Shown: positions 49,247-59,561, counted from the first letter of the stretch. The stretch is 64,000 bases of DNA from Vulcaniibacterium tengchongense (GCF_003814555.1 NZ_RKQN01000002.1:620001-684000), one strand, 5' to 3'. Notes: generated from the sequence alone by a model not told the origin. A program made the numbers and translations.

Positions 49247-50866
49247 TCAGGTCTCGTACGCGGACTCGCCGTGCGAGGTGATGTCCAGGCCCTCGCGCTC
49301 GGCGTCCTCGCTGACCCGCAGGCCGACCGTGTACTTGACGATCAGGAACGCGATCAGCGCGACGCCGCCGGACAGCGCCACCGTCACCAGCACGCCCTGC
49401 AACTGGATCCACACCTGCGCGGCGATGCTGTAGTCCGGCAGCGCGGTCTCGGTGACGTAGTCCCAGATGCCCGCGCCGCCCAGCGCCGGCGCGGCGAACA
49501 CGCCGGTCAGCAGCGCGCCGACGATGCCGCCGACGCCGTGCACGCCGAACACGTCGAGCGCATCGTCGGCGCCGAGCAGGCGCTTCAGGCCGTTCACGCC
49601 CCACACGCATGCCGCGCCGGCGATCGCGCCGATCGCCAGCGCGCCGCACAGGCCGACGAAGCCGGCCGCCGGGGTGATCGCGACCAGCCCCGCGACCGCG
49701 CCCGAGGCGGCGCCGAGCATCGACGGCTTGCCCTTGCCGATCCACTCCACCGCGGTCCAGCCCAGCACCGCCGCGGCGGTGGCGAGGAAGGTGTTGACGA
49801 AGGCCTGCGCCGCCACCGCGTTGGCCTCCAGCGCCGAGCCGGCGTTGAAGCCGAACCAGCCGACCCACAGGATCGACGCGCCGATCATCGTCAGCGTGAG
49901 GTTGTGCGGCTTGATCGCCTCGCGCCCGTAGCCGACGCGCTTGCCGGTCATGTACGCGCCGACCAGCCCGGCCACCGCGGCGTTGATGTGCACCACGGTG
50001 CCGCCGGCGAAGTCGAGCGCGCCCTTGGCGAACAGGAACCCGGACTGGGCCAGCACGCCCGGCACCGCCTCGTTGCTGGCGAACGCGTCCGGCCCCGGGA
50101 AGAACCACACCATGTGCGCCATCGGCGTGTAGGCGAAGGTGAACCAGAGCACGGTGAACAGCAGCACGCCGGCGAACTTCGCCCGCTCGGCGAACGCGCC
50201 GACGATCAGCGCGCAGGTGATGCAGGCGAACGCGCCCTGGAACGCGAAGAACGCCAGCTCCGGCACGTACACGCCCTTGCTGAACGTCGCCGCCATCGCG
50301 CCGGCGTCCAGCCCCCGGGCGAACAGCCGGTCCCAGCCGCCGATGAAGGCGTTGCCGGCGGTGAAGGCCAGCGAGTAGCCGTACAGCGCCCACAGCACCG
50401 CCACCAGCGAGAACACCAGCAGGCACTGCATCAGCACCGACAGCACGTTCTTGCTGCGCACCAGGCCGCCGTAGAACAGCGCCAGCCCCGGCAGGGTCAT
50501 GAAGATCACCAGCGCGGCGCAGACCAGCAGCCAGGCGAGGTCGCCCTTGTCGGCGGCGGGCGGCGCGGCCGCGGTCTGCGCCAGGGCGGGAAAGGCGCCG
50601 AGCAGGGCGGCCGCGGCGATGCCCGCCCCGGCCGCCCTCCCCCGCCGCCGCGCCGCGCGGGCGGCCGCGGTGCGAGGCCCCGCTGCCCGCGTCGCGGAGG
50701 GCGCGGCTGCTCGTTCCTTCGCGGCGGCGTAGGCGGGTCCTCGTCCCTGCCCCCGCGTCGCCGGCGATGCGGCCCCTCGCGCGGCCCGGCGGTCGCGGGG
50801 GAAGGCGGGGATGAGGGCTTCCGCCGATGTCCCGCTCGCGCGGGCTTCGATCGTCTTCGTGTTCAT
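49247..50866 (-). CDS. amtB: Ammonium transporter AmtB with unusual N-terminal extension
   Basis: A 539-residue ammonium channel with eleven spans. The Amt core begins about residue 105 (LAWLLVCAALVIFMTLPGLALF, split: LAWLLVCAAL, VIFMTLPGLALFYGG) and contains GLVRSKNVLSVLMQ, the gating-Phe region FFAFQGAFACITCALIVGAFAER, GGTVVHINAA with a pore His, and FGVHGVGGIVGALLTGVF with the second. A signal peptide-like stretch ends PALAQ near residue 97. Before it lies an odd 75-residue basic, Ala/Arg-rich leader encoded by G/C-rich repeat-like DNA. The only ATG upstream of the signal is 50866, with a poor ribosome-binding site. The gene follows glnK by 20 bases, the usual pairing where PII blocks the channel. 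Confidence 0.93.
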   Translation of the reverse strand: MNTKTIEARASGTSAEALIPAFPRDRRAARGAASPATRGQGRGPAYAAAKERAAAPSATRAAGPRTAAARAARRRGRAAGAGIAAAALLGAFPALAQTAAAPPAADKGDLAWLLVCAALVIFMTLPGLALFYGGLVRSKNVLSVLMQCLLVFSLVAVLWALYGYSLAFTAGNAFIGGWDRLFARGLDAGAMAATFSKGVYVPELAFFAFQGAFACITCALIVGAFAERAKFAGVLLFTVLWFTFAYTPMAHMVWFFPGPDAFASNEAVPGVLAQSGFLFAKGALDFAGGTVVHINAAVAGLVGAYMTGKRVGYGREAIKPHNLTLTMIGASILWVGWFGFNAGSALEANAVAAQAFVNTFLATAAAVLGWTAVEWIGKGKPSMLGAASGAVAGLVAITPAAGFVGLCGALAIGAIAGAACVWGVNGLKRLLGADDALDVFGVHGVGGIVGALLTGVFAAPALGGAGIWDYVTETALPDYSIAAQVWIQLQGVLVTVALSGGVALIAFLIVKYTVGLRVSEDAEREGLDITSHGESAYET

Positions 50867-50886
50867 ATCGAATCTCGCTGTCGGGT

Positions 50887-52019
<1,133 letters not shown>

Positions 52020-52246
52020 GACGCAGGCTCCTCATAAGCGGTGGCCCCTCCCCGGTCATTGCTTCGTGCTCTGTCGCGCGGGCGCTTCCGTTCTGCCTGC
52101 CCGCGGTGTCTCCGGGGCGCGGCCGCCCGGCGGCGGGCGCGTACCCGTCGATTCGCTTACCTCGTGGTGGTGGTGTCGTCGCACCCTCCCCCGCGTGCGC
52201 AGGGGAGGACGGCAATGGCGGCGCCGCGGCCCGGCGCCTCCGCGCG

Positions 52247-52270
52247 GCCCTCCCCGTCGCCGGGAAGGGC
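52247..52270 (-). terminator. Possible terminator hairpin after glnA
   Basis: A 9-position stem (one mismatch) with a 6-base loop starts 10 bases after the glnA stop on the minus strand. There is no T-tract, so this is tentative. Confidence 0.3.
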
Positions 52271-52280
52271 GTGCCGCGGG

Positions 52281-53690
52281 TCAGATCGTGTAGTACAGCT
52301 GGTATTCGAGCGGGTGCGTCGCCGCGCGGAACGCGGTGACTTCCTTCATCTTCAGCGCGATGTAGCCGTCGATGAAGTCGTCGGTGAACACGCCGCCGGC
52401 CTTGAGGAACTCGCGGTCCTGGTCCAGCGCCTCGAGCGCCTGGTCCAGCGAGTGGCACACGGTCGGGATGTTCTTCTCCTCTTCCGGCGGCAGGTCGTAC
52501 AGGTCCTTGTCGCTCGGCGCGCCCGGGTCGATCTGGTTCTTGATGCCGTCCAGGCCGGCCATCATCAGCGCGGCGAAGGTCAGGTAGCCGGACTGCATCG
52601 GGTCGGGGAAGCGGATCTCGATGCGGCGCGCCTTCGGGTTGGCCACGTACGGGATGCGGCAGCTCGCCGAGCGGTTGCGCGCCGAGTAGGCCAGCATCAC
52701 CGGCGCTTCGAAGCCCGGCACCAGGCGCTTGTAGCTGTTGGTGGTGGAGTTGGCGAAGGCGTTGATCGCGCGGGCGTGCTTGAAGATGCCGCCGATGTAC
52801 CACAGCGCCGTCTGCGACAGGCCGCCGTAGCCGTCGCCGGAGAACAGGTTCTGCCCGCCCTTGGCCAGCGACTGGTGCACGTGCATGCCGCTGCCGTTGT
52901 CGCCGACCAGCGGCTTGGGCATGAAGGTCGCGGTCTTGCCGTTGCGGAAGGCGACGTTCTTAATGATGTACTTCATCGTCAGCAGCTCGTCGGCCTTGGC
53001 GACCAGCGAGTTGAACCTGGTGCCGATCTCGCACTGGCCGGCGTTGGCGACCTCGTGGTGATGCACCTCGACCTCGATGCCGACCTGCTCCAGCGTCTTG
53101 CACATCTCCGCGCGCAGGTCGTGCAGCGAATCCAGCGGCGCCACCGGGAAGTAGCCGCCCTTCACGCCCGGGCGGTAGCCGGTGTTGCCGCCCTCGTACT
53201 CGCGGCCCGAGTTCCAGTGCGCCTCTTCCGAGTCGATGTGGAAGAAGGTGTGGCCCATCTCGTTGGCGTAGCGCACCGAGTCGAAGATGAAGAACTCCGG
53301 CTCCGGGCCGAAGAACGCCTGGTCGGCGATGCCGCTGGACTTCAGGTAGGCCTCGGCGCGCTTGGCCACGCCGCGCGGATCGCGCGAATACGCCTGCATG
53401 GTGGCCGGGTCGAGGATGTCGCAGGTCAGCACCAGGGTCGGATCGGCGGTGAACGGATCCAGGAACGCGGTGCTCGCGTCCGGCAGCAGGATCATGTCGG
53501 ACTCGTTGATGCCCTTCCAGCCGGCGATCGAGGAGCCGTCGAACATCTTGCCGTCCTCGAACAGGCCGGGCTCGATGATCGACTTGGGGAAGGTGACGTG
53601 GTGCTGCACGCCGCGCATGTCGGCGAAGCGCAGGTCGACGAATTCGACCTTGTGGTCACGGATGAGCTTTTCGACGTTTTCGAGCGACAT
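52281..53690 (-). CDS. glnA: Glutamine synthetase type I
   Basis: A 469-residue GSI enzyme making glutamine from glutamate, ammonia and ATP; dodecameric, cytoplasmic. Diagnostic motifs: latch-loop [17 protein letters not shown], metal ligands [11 protein letters not shown], glutamate-binding [20 protein letters not shown] loop [17 protein letters not shown] and [11 protein letters not shown]. The adenylylation Tyr is in [10 protein letters not shown], so activity should be controlled by GlnE and PII. ATG 53690 gives the standard N-terminus [13 protein letters not shown]. Its promoter is sigma-54 dependent with two NtrC sites upstream (see separate entries). The upp-phosphatase gene uppP is divergent. 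Confidence 0.98.
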   Translation of the reverse strand: MSLENVEKLIRDHKVEFVDLRFADMRGVQHHVTFPKSIIEPGLFEDGKMFDGSSIAGWKGINESDMILLPDASTAFLDPFTADPTLVLTCDILDPATMQAYSRDPRGVAKRAEAYLKSSGIADQAFFGPEPEFFIFDSVRYANEMGHTFFHIDSEEAHWNSGREYEGGNTGYRPGVKGGYFPVAPLDSLHDLRAEMCKTLEQVGIEVEVHHHEVANAGQCEIGTRFNSLVAKADELLTMKYIIKNVAFRNGKTATFMPKPLVGDNGSGMHVHQSLAKGGQNLFSGDGYGGLSQTALWYIGGIFKHARAINAFANSTTNSYKRLVPGFEAPVMLAYSARNRSASCRIPYVANPKARRIEIRFPDPMQSGYLTFAALMMAGLDGIKNQIDPGAPSDKDLYDLPPEEEKNIPTVCHSLDQALEALDQDREFLKAGGVFTDDFIDGYIALKMKEVTAFRAATHPLEYQLYYTI

Positions 53691-53762
53691 GGAGAAGTCC
53701 GGTTGGAGTGCGGGGATGGCGGGGTTGGCGTTGCGGTGAAGCGCCGCGACGGCTCCTCCGAA

Positions 53763-53778
53763 GCAGCTTCCGTGCCAA
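53763..53778 (-). promoter_or_regulatory. Sigma-54 (-24/-12) promoter of glnA
   Basis: Minus strand TTGGCACGGAAGCTGCT matches the consensus YTGGCACG-N4-TTGCW except CTGC for TTGC; the invariant GG and GC are correctly spaced. The inferred transcription start is about 53751, giving a leader of about 60 bases before glnA. Confidence 0.8.
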
Positions 53779-53839
53779 GCCCCGGCATCCGGCAAGCGAT
53801 TGATTTGCTTGAGCTCGCGTGGCGCGCCGCCGGAGGTTT

Positions 53840-53854
53840 GCACCAGGCCGGTGC
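53840..53854. promoter_or_regulatory. NtrC binding site 1 upstream of glnA
   Basis: Perfect palindrome GCACC-AGGCC-GGTGC, matching the NtrC consensus arms exactly. It is centred about 96 bases upstream of the inferred glnA start site, a normal enhancer position. Confidence 0.8.
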
Positions 53855-53869
53855 GGAATCCGCGCGAAC

Positions 53870-53884
53870 GCACCGTGATGGAGC
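53870..53884. promoter_or_regulatory. NtrC binding site 2 upstream of glnA
   Basis: GCACC-GTGAT-GGAGC matches the NtrC palindrome at 9 of 10 arm positions. It is 30 bp (about three helical turns) from site 1 and about 126 bases from the start site, close to the spacing of the paired sites at E. coli glnAp2. Confidence 0.65.
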
Positions 53885-53941
53885 GTGCGACCGCATCGGC
53901 TATGCTGCGCCGCCGAATCGCTTCCGCCCGATCCGAACGCC

Positions 53942-54736
53942 ATGACCGATCTGCTCGCCGCGCTGCTGCTCGGCATCATCGAAGGCCTGACCGAGTTCCT
54001 GCCGATCTCCAGCACCGGCCACCTGCTGATCGCCCAGCATTGGCTCGGCGCGCGCCCGGACTTCTTCAACATCGTGATCCAGGCCGGCGCGATCCTCGCG
54101 GTGACCCTGGCCTTGCGCCCGCGGTTGTGGGCGCTGGCCACCGGCTGGCGGGCGCCGGAGCAGCGCGACTACCTGGCCAAGGTGGTGGTCGCGTTCCTGG
54201 TCACCGCGCTGGTCGGCCTGCCGGTGCGCTGGGCGGGCTGGGAGCTGCCGGAGACGGTGACGCCGATCGCCTGGGCGCTGATGCTGGGCGGCGTGTGGAT
54301 GCTGGTGGCCGAGCGCTGGGCCGAGCGCCGCGGCGACCGCGCCGAAGTGACCTGGACGGTGGCGGTGCTGGTCGGCCTGGCGCAGGTGGTGGCGGGGGTG
54401 TTCCCCGGCACCTCGCGCTCGGCCGCGGCGATCTTCATGGCGATGCTGGCCGGCACCAGCCGGCGCGAGTCGGCGGCCGAGTTCGTGTTCCTGGTCGGCA
54501 TCCCGACCATGTTCGCCGCCAGCGGCTACGCCTTCCTCGAACTGGTCGGGGAAGGCGCGGTCGGGCGGCAGCCCTGGGGCGAGGTCGCGGTGGCCTTCGC
54601 CGCGGCGACGGTGACCGGCTTCGCCGTGGTCCGCTGGCTGCTGGGCTACATCAAGCGCCACCGCTTCACCGGCTTCGCCGTGTACCGGATCGCGTTCGGC
54701 GCGCTCCTGCTGTTGCTGATGCCGCCGGGGAGCTGA
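53942..54736 (+). CDS. uppP: Undecaprenyl-diphosphatase UppP (BacA)
   Basis: A 264-residue inner-membrane enzyme that dephosphorylates undecaprenyl diphosphate to recycle the lipid carrier of cell-wall synthesis. Family motifs: [20 protein letters not shown] at residues 11-30 with the catalytic Glu/Ser region, and [12 protein letters not shown] around residue 155 with the conserved Arg/Ser. About eight membrane spans; ends [13 protein letters not shown] 53942 is chosen by homology. Divergent from glnA; the glnA regulatory sites lie about 60-100 bases upstream of it. Confidence 0.96.
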   Translation: MTDLLAALLLGIIEGLTEFLPISSTGHLLIAQHWLGARPDFFNIVIQAGAILAVTLALRPRLWALATGWRAPEQRDYLAKVVVAFLVTALVGLPVRWAGWELPETVTPIAWALMLGGVWMLVAERWAERRGDRAEVTWTVAVLVGLAQVVAGVFPGTSRSAAAIFMAMLAGTSRRESAAEFVFLVGIPTMFAASGYAFLELVGEGAVGRQPWGEVAVAFAAATVTGFAVVRWLLGYIKRHRFTGFAVYRIAFGALLLLLMPPGS

Positions 54737-55063
54737 GCCCGGCGCCGCGAGGGATTCGGCCCCGCCCCTTGCCGGGCGGTCCGGCGGCGCGTGCCCGCGC
54801 GGCGCCGCGGAAGCCCTGTATTCGCCGCCGCGCCCCGCGAGACGTGCCGTCCGCGCGCGAGCCGGGCGCGCAACGGCCGGGGCTCGATGTCGGCGGCCGA
54901 GCCGGCGCCGGGGAGGCGGGAACGATGCGGGGAAGCGGGAACGCGGGGCCCGTCGCGGCGCTCGCCGTTCCCGGGTTCGTTCCCGCGCCGGGGGTTGCTA
55001 TCGTCTGGTGCCGGCGGTGCCACGGCGCCGCGCAGGCGAATCCGTTCGGCCAAGGAGCGTGCG
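54737..55063. other. Intergenic region with a purine-rich inverted-repeat segment
   Basis: About 327 bases. Positions about 54900-54995 carry a stretch rich in GGGGAAGCGGGAACG-type words followed by its approximate inverse (GCCGTTCCCGGGTTCG), similar to segments in several other gaps of this window. No gene is seen. Confidence 0.4.
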
Positions 55064-55858
55064 ATGAAACGACTGCCGTTGCTGGTGCTGCCTCTCGTCC
55101 TGGGCGCCTGCGCCCGGCCCGTTACCGGCGATGCGCCTTCCGCGCCGCCCGCTGCCGTCGAATCCGCGGCGCCGCGGCCGGCGCTCGAGGCCTATCGCTG
55201 GCAACTGCGCGACGCGCGCGACGCCCGGGGCCGGCGCCTCGAGGCCCTGTTCGCCGATCCTGCGCGGCCGCTGCGGCTGGACTTCGGCGCCGGCCGTATC
55301 GCCGTGGCCAACGCCTGCAACCGCATCGGCGGCGCGTACCGGCTCGACCGCGATCGCCTGCGCATCGAGCGCCTGCAGTCGACGCTGATGGCCTGCGCCG
55401 ATCCGAAGCTGGGCGCGCTGGATCGCGAGATCGCCGGCCGCCTCGAAGCGGCGCCGCGGTTCGCGCTCGCCGGCGGCGAACCGCCGACCCTGACCCTGAC
55501 CACGCCGGCCGGCGAGACGCTGCGGTTCCAGGGCGAGGCCACGCCCGAGACCCGCTACGGCGGGCCGGGCGACACCGTGTTCCTCGAGGTCGCGGCGCAG
55601 CGCCAGCCCTGCCCGCATCCGCTGATCCGCGACATGCAGTGCCTGCGCGTACGCGAGCTGCAGCACGACGCGCAGGGCCTGCGGCGCGGCGCCGGGGAAT
55701 GGGCGCCGCTGTACCAGGAGATCGAGGGCTACGCGCACCAGCCGGGCGTGCGCAACGTGCTGCGGGTCAAGCGCTACCGCGTGCCGGACCCGCCGGCGGA
55801 CGCGCCGGACGTGGCCTACGTGCTCGACCTGGTGGTCGAAAGCGAGATCGAGCGCTAG
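55064..55858 (+). CDS. META-domain plus DUF4377 lipoprotein
   Basis: A 264-residue lipoprotein. ATG 55064 follows GGAG; signal peptide MKRLPLLVLPLVLGAC has a good lipobox. Residues about 45-150 form a META/HslJ-like domain (YRWQLRDARDARGRRL, ACNRIGGAYRLDRDRLRI, LQSTLMACADPKLGALDREI). Residues about 170-264 match DUF4377 (TVFLEVAAQRQPCPHPLIRD, MQCLRVRELQHD, IEGYAHQPGVRNVLRVKRYR). The combination is common in Xanthomonadaceae lipoproteins. META domains occur in heat-shock and virulence-associated proteins, but no activity is known for this pair. Confidence 0.9.
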   Translation: MKRLPLLVLPLVLGACARPVTGDAPSAPPAAVESAAPRPALEAYRWQLRDARDARGRRLEALFADPARPLRLDFGAGRIAVANACNRIGGAYRLDRDRLRIERLQSTLMACADPKLGALDREIAGRLEAAPRFALAGGEPPTLTLTTPAGETLRFQGEATPETRYGGPGDTVFLEVAAQRQPCPHPLIRDMQCLRVRELQHDAQGLRRGAGEWAPLYQEIEGYAHQPGVRNVLRVKRYRVPDPPADAPDVAYVLDLVVESEIER

Positions 55859-56107
55859 CCGGGCGGCACCGCCTCCACGCCGCGCGCGGCCGTTCGTCCG
55901 CACCGCCCGGCCTGCCGGGCACGGCGGCGCGGTCGACTTGGCGGCGCACCGGACTGGCAGCCATAGCGACGCGGCGGCCGGGACGCGATGCGGAGGCCCC
56001 GGGATCCCGCACGAGCGCGCGGCGGCTTCCCGCGGCCGCGGTGCGGCCGCCAATCACCGGCGGGTTCGCGCTGCCCGGCAAACACCGCCCGGCAGGCCGT
56101 CGCCGGC

Positions 56108-56734
56108 TCAGCCCTGCACCGCCGGATTGAGCGAGTAGGTGCCGTAGATCGCCGCCTCGGCGAGCACGTGGCCGTGCATCGCCCGCAGCGCGTCGGCGGC
56201 GGTGAAGCGCTCCGGCAGGTCCAGGCGCGCCACGTCCAGCGCGAACAGGCGGAAGAAGTAGCGGTGCGGGCGCAGGTCGTTCGGCGGCGGGAACGGGCCG
56301 TCGTAGCCGAGCCAGTCGCCGGCCAGGTCCGGGTTGCCGGCGAACCAGCCGGTGTAGTCGTTCAGCCCCTGGCGCGCGCCGGCCGGGCCGGACGGCTCGC
56401 GCTTGCCGTGCGCGACCACGCCGTCGCTGCAGCTGCCGGCGGCGATCTCGCGCACCCCGGCCGGGATGTCGACCATCGCCCAGTGGGTGAACTCGGTGCG
56501 CGGCTGCTCGACCGGGATCTGCACGTCGGGCTGGCCGACCATCTCCGGCACGGTCGGCACGTCCGGGTCGATGCACAGCAGCGCGAACGAGCGCGTGCCC
56601 TCCGGCACCTCGCTCCAGGCCAGGTGCGGATTGCGGTTCGGCGCGAAGCCGACGCCGTCGGCGGTGGCCTGCCCGCCGGCGAACTCGGCCGGCAGGCGCT
56701 GGCGGTGCTGGAAGCTGTCGCTGCGGATCTGCAT
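56108..56734 (-). CDS. YbhB/YbcL-family (PEBP) protein
   Basis: A 208-residue cytoplasmic protein of the phosphatidylethanolamine-binding/Raf-kinase-inhibitor-like family. ATG 56734 follows GGGAG at 8 bases. Motifs: FAPNRNPHLAWSEVPEGTRS, ALLCIDPDVP (ligand-pocket DPD), FTHWAMVDIP, YTGWFAGNPDLAGDWLGYDGPFPPPND (split: YTGWFAGNPDLAG and YDGPFPPPNDLRPHRYFF). It has longer loops than E. coli YbhB (158 residues). No signal peptide, unlike the PEBP domain fused to the dehydrogenase at 34.5 kb. Function of bacterial members is unknown. Monocistronic. Confidence 0.92.
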   Translation of the reverse strand: MQIRSDSFQHRQRLPAEFAGGQATADGVGFAPNRNPHLAWSEVPEGTRSFALLCIDPDVPTVPEMVGQPDVQIPVEQPRTEFTHWAMVDIPAGVREIAAGSCSDGVVAHGKREPSGPAGARQGLNDYTGWFAGNPDLAGDWLGYDGPFPPPNDLRPHRYFFRLFALDVARLDLPERFTAADALRAMHGHVLAEAAIYGTYSLNPAVQG

Positions 56735-57078
56735 CTGTGTCTCCCATGAAGCAGGAACGAGGGGAGGAACGGGAACGAGAGAGAACGGCGCTGCGCGTTT
56801 CTTCCCGCGTTTTCGGCCCTGGGATCGCCGAAGCGGTGGCCCGAACCCCGGGCTCCCCCGGCCCGCCCATCCTACCCGCCCCGGACCAAGCCGGACGAGG
56901 AAGCACGCGCGGCGGGGAAGGACGGTCGCGGTCGATGCCGAGCGCGATCGAGGCGTCGAGCGCGCCGCGTCCGCTGGCATCCAAGACTCCTCCCGCTATT
57001 CGTACTTCGTTTCCGGCGCTCTTCCGCGGGCGGAATCGGCTGCGCACGGCGACGGGTTTCGCCCGCGGCCCGGCGCCT
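56735..57078. other. Intergenic region upstream of the PEBP gene, no gene seen
   Basis: About 344 bases, starting with a purine-rich GAACGAGGGGAGGAACGGGA stretch (about 56750-56790) resembling segments in other gaps. No promoter or gene is recognised. Confidence 0.4.
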
Positions 57079-59148
57079 CTACGCCGGGTAGCCCAGCCGC
57101 TGCGCCACCGGCGCCAGCAGGGCGAAGGCCTCGCGCAGCGGCTCGGCATAGGCGCGCCAGCGACCCGCGGCCAGGCGCGGCGGGCCGAACAGCGGCGCCG
57201 GCGCCGGCGCGACGCGGACCTGCAGCGCCTCGCCGATCGCCTGGGCGATGCCCGCCGGATCCTGGGCGATCTCGTCGAGCCGCAGCAGCCGATGCGGGAA
57301 CAGGTCCCGCTCGTGCAGTTCGGCGACCTGCCCCAGCACCTTCGCCAGCCAGGCCGCGCCGGCCTCCGGCGAGGCCAGCGCATACGGCACCGGGCTGCCG
57401 AATGCGAGCCAGTCCAGCAGCATGTCGCGCGGGTCGCGCAACGCGACCATCAGCACCGCCTCGGGCAGGTGCGGCCGCAGGCCCAGCAGCAACGCGTTGT
57501 CCCACCACAGCAGCCAGTCGAAGACGGCGCCGTCGCGCACGCCGCGGGCCGGCAGCGCCGCGCGCCACAGGTTGACCACGTAGGCCGGGTCGAGCGAGCC
57601 GTCGAGCAACCCGGGCACCGTGGTGTAGCGCTGCAGCGGATCGTTCGGCGGCTGCGGGCCGAGGCGGTCGGCGCGCAGCGGCGCGCCGGCCTGGTCGAAG
57701 GTCACCGCCAGGCGCTCGACCAGCGAGCCCGGGGCGCCCCACAGCAGCAGCACGCCCGGCGCCGCCTCCGGCCGCGGCGCGAGTTCCGGCCACTGCGCGA
57801 TCGCGTCGCTCTGCGGCGGCAGCGGCAGGCGCTGGTCGACCACCTCGGCGTGCAGCTCGGCCCAGGTCGCGGCGGCCGCCTCCGGCTGGCCGGCGATGTC
57901 GAAGCAACGGCCGAGCAGCTGCCGCAGCGAACGCTTCACGTTCGGGTCCGGCGCGCGCGCGAGCAGGCTCTCCACGCGCAGCACCGCGGCGTCCGGGTCG
58001 CGCGCGAGCAGGCCGTCGAGCACGCGCAGTTCGGCCTGGGCGTGGCCGGGCTGCAGCTCGGTGATGCGCTGCGCGACCGCCTCGGCCTGGTCGTGCTCGC
58101 CGGCGTGGTCGTGGAGGGTGGTCTGCGCTTCCAGCGCCGGCACGTAGTCCGGCATCGCCGCCTGCCAGCGCGCGACCACCGCGCGCGCCGAGTCGCCGGC
58201 GAACGGCTCGAACACCAGCCGCGCGCGCCACAGGTCGTCGGATTCGGGGTGCCGCTCCAGCGCCGCATCGAGCGTGCTGCGCGCTTCCTCCGCCAGGCCG
58301 AGCCGGCGCCAGGCCTCGAGCAGGGCAAGCACGGTGCGGCGATCCAGCGGCTGCTCGGCGAACGCCTGGCGCAGCAGCTGCAGCGCGCGCTCGTTGCGGC
58401 CGGCCTCCAGCTCCAGCTCGCCGACCAGGCGGCGCATCGCCGGGGTGACGCCTTCGCCTTCGAGCAGCGGCGCCAGCTCGTCGGCCGCTTCGGCCGGGCG
58501 GCCCTGGCGGCGCACCAGGTCGGCGATCAGCGCGCGCAGCGGGCGCGAGCCCGGGTCGCGCTCGAGCAGGCCGCGGAACGCCTGTTCGGCGAACGCGAAA
58601 TGGCCCTTGGCGAGGTAGGCGAAGCCGAGCGCGTGGCGCAGCTGCGGCTCGTCGGGCGCGCGCTCGGCGGCGCGGGCCAGGATCGCCAGCGCGCGGTCGG
58701 CCTCGCCCCGGCGCAGCGCCAGCGTGCCTTCCAGCGCGGCGACGTGCGGGTGCTCGGGGGCGATGCGCGCGGCGGTGCGGGTCAGGCGCTCGGCCTCGGC
58801 CAGGTCCTGGCGCGCGATCGCCAGGTGCGCCTGGATGACGTAGGCGGGGAACTGGTTCGGGTCCAGGCCGGTCGCGCGCGCCAGCGCGGCCTCGGCCTCG
58901 CTGAGCTTGCGTTCGGCCAGCAGCAGGCCGGCGCGCTCGAGGTGCAGGTCGGCGTCGTCCGGCGCCAGGCCCAGGGCCTGGTCCAGCGCCGCCAGCGCGG
59001 CCTCGCGCTCGCCGTTCAGGCGCAGCGCCGCCGCGTGCAGGCGGTGCGCGGTCGCGTCCTGCGGCTGCGCGGCCACCGCCTCGCGCGCCGCGGCCAGCGC
59101 TTCGAGGGCGGCGCCGCGGCGCAGGGCGTCGAGAATCGGTTCGTACAT
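57079..59148 (-). CDS. TPR protein with C-terminal sulfotransferase-like domain
   Basis: A 689-residue protein without signal peptide (ATG 59148, MYEPILDALRRGAA). Residues 1-440 are about twelve TPR units (for example ALAALDQALGLAPDDADLHL, AEAALARATGLDPNQFPAYV). The last 210 residues resemble a degenerate sulfotransferase: a P-loop-like LLLWGAPGSLVERLAV for the PAPS 5'-phosphate and VALRDPRDMLLDWLAFGSP for the 3'-phosphate, then a typical ending with FALLAPVAQRLGY. Proteins joining TPRs to sulfotransferase folds are known in proteobacteria, but several catalytic positions look changed here, so activity is doubtful. Function unknown. Confidence 0.8.
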   Translation of the reverse strand: MYEPILDALRRGAALEALAAAREAVAAQPQDATAHRLHAAALRLNGEREAALAALDQALGLAPDDADLHLERAGLLLAERKLSEAEAALARATGLDPNQFPAYVIQAHLAIARQDLAEAERLTRTAARIAPEHPHVAALEGTLALRRGEADRALAILARAAERAPDEPQLRHALGFAYLAKGHFAFAEQAFRGLLERDPGSRPLRALIADLVRRQGRPAEAADELAPLLEGEGVTPAMRRLVGELELEAGRNERALQLLRQAFAEQPLDRRTVLALLEAWRRLGLAEEARSTLDAALERHPESDDLWRARLVFEPFAGDSARAVVARWQAAMPDYVPALEAQTTLHDHAGEHDQAEAVAQRITELQPGHAQAELRVLDGLLARDPDAAVLRVESLLARAPDPNVKRSLRQLLGRCFDIAGQPEAAAATWAELHAEVVDQRLPLPPQSDAIAQWPELAPRPEAAPGVLLLWGAPGSLVERLAVTFDQAGAPLRADRLGPQPPNDPLQRYTTVPGLLDGSLDPAYVVNLWRAALPARGVRDGAVFDWLLWWDNALLLGLRPHLPEAVLMVALRDPRDMLLDWLAFGSPVPYALASPEAGAAWLAKVLGQVAELHERDLFPHRLLRLDEIAQDPAGIAQAIGEALQVRVAPAPAPLFGPPRLAAGRWRAYAEPLREAFALLAPVAQRLGYPA

Positions 59149-59561
59149 GGGGCGGCTCGGCGTTCGGGCGAAACCGCGATTGTAGCGGCGGCGCCCGCGC
59201 GGACGCCGCATCGCTTCTCGCCGGTCCGGGCGAGGGGCGGATCAGGAGCCGTCCAACGGGGTCAGCAGGCGCGGGCCCGCGCCGACCGGGTAGCGCGCCA
59301 ATCGCCGCGCGCCAGCGCGCGGCGCGCGTATTCCGGCGCGCGCGTGGTAAGCGCGCGATTGCGCGGGGGCATGCGCGAAATCCGCGCCGAACAGCGCCTG
59401 CAGGTAGCACCGCTGTGCATCCGGGTCGCCTGCCGCCGCTGCCGCATCGGTCGCGGCGAAGTAGTCGCGCGGGGCCTGGGCGAGGTCGTCGCCCGCCCCC
59501 GCAGGCCCCATCCGATGCGGCGTTCGCGGCGGCGCATCCGATGCTCCGTCCAGGCCGATGC
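59149..59561. other. Gap between TPR and YheT-like genes
   Basis: About 413 bases. Besides the doubtful Sel1-like frame at 59242-59511 I see no gene, promoter or terminator. Confidence 0.4.
59242..59511 (-). CDS. Doubtful small ORF with a Sel1-like stretch, possibly a frameshifted remnant
   Basis: From ATG 59511 an 89-residue frame contains APRDYFAATDAAAAAGDPDA and QRCYLQALFGADFAHAPAQS, which look protein-like and recall a Sel1 repeat (GD--AQ---LQALF). Toward the C-terminus codon choice is better in another frame (APEYARRALARGDWRA, about 59275-59325), suggesting a frameshift or decay. It lies between the TPR and YheT-like genes on the same strand. No upstream ribosome-binding site is evident. 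Low confidence. Confidence 0.3.
   Translation of the reverse strand: MGPAGAGDDLAQAPRDYFAATDAAAAAGDPDAQRCYLQALFGADFAHAPAQSRAYHARAGIRAPRAGARRLARYPVGAGPRLLTPLDGS

Noticed and set aside
52050-52075. Possible sigma-54 promoter before torF (AGAGCACGAAGCAATG on the minus strand)
   Set aside because: The invariant GG of the -24 element is missing and no NtrC palindrome was found nearby.
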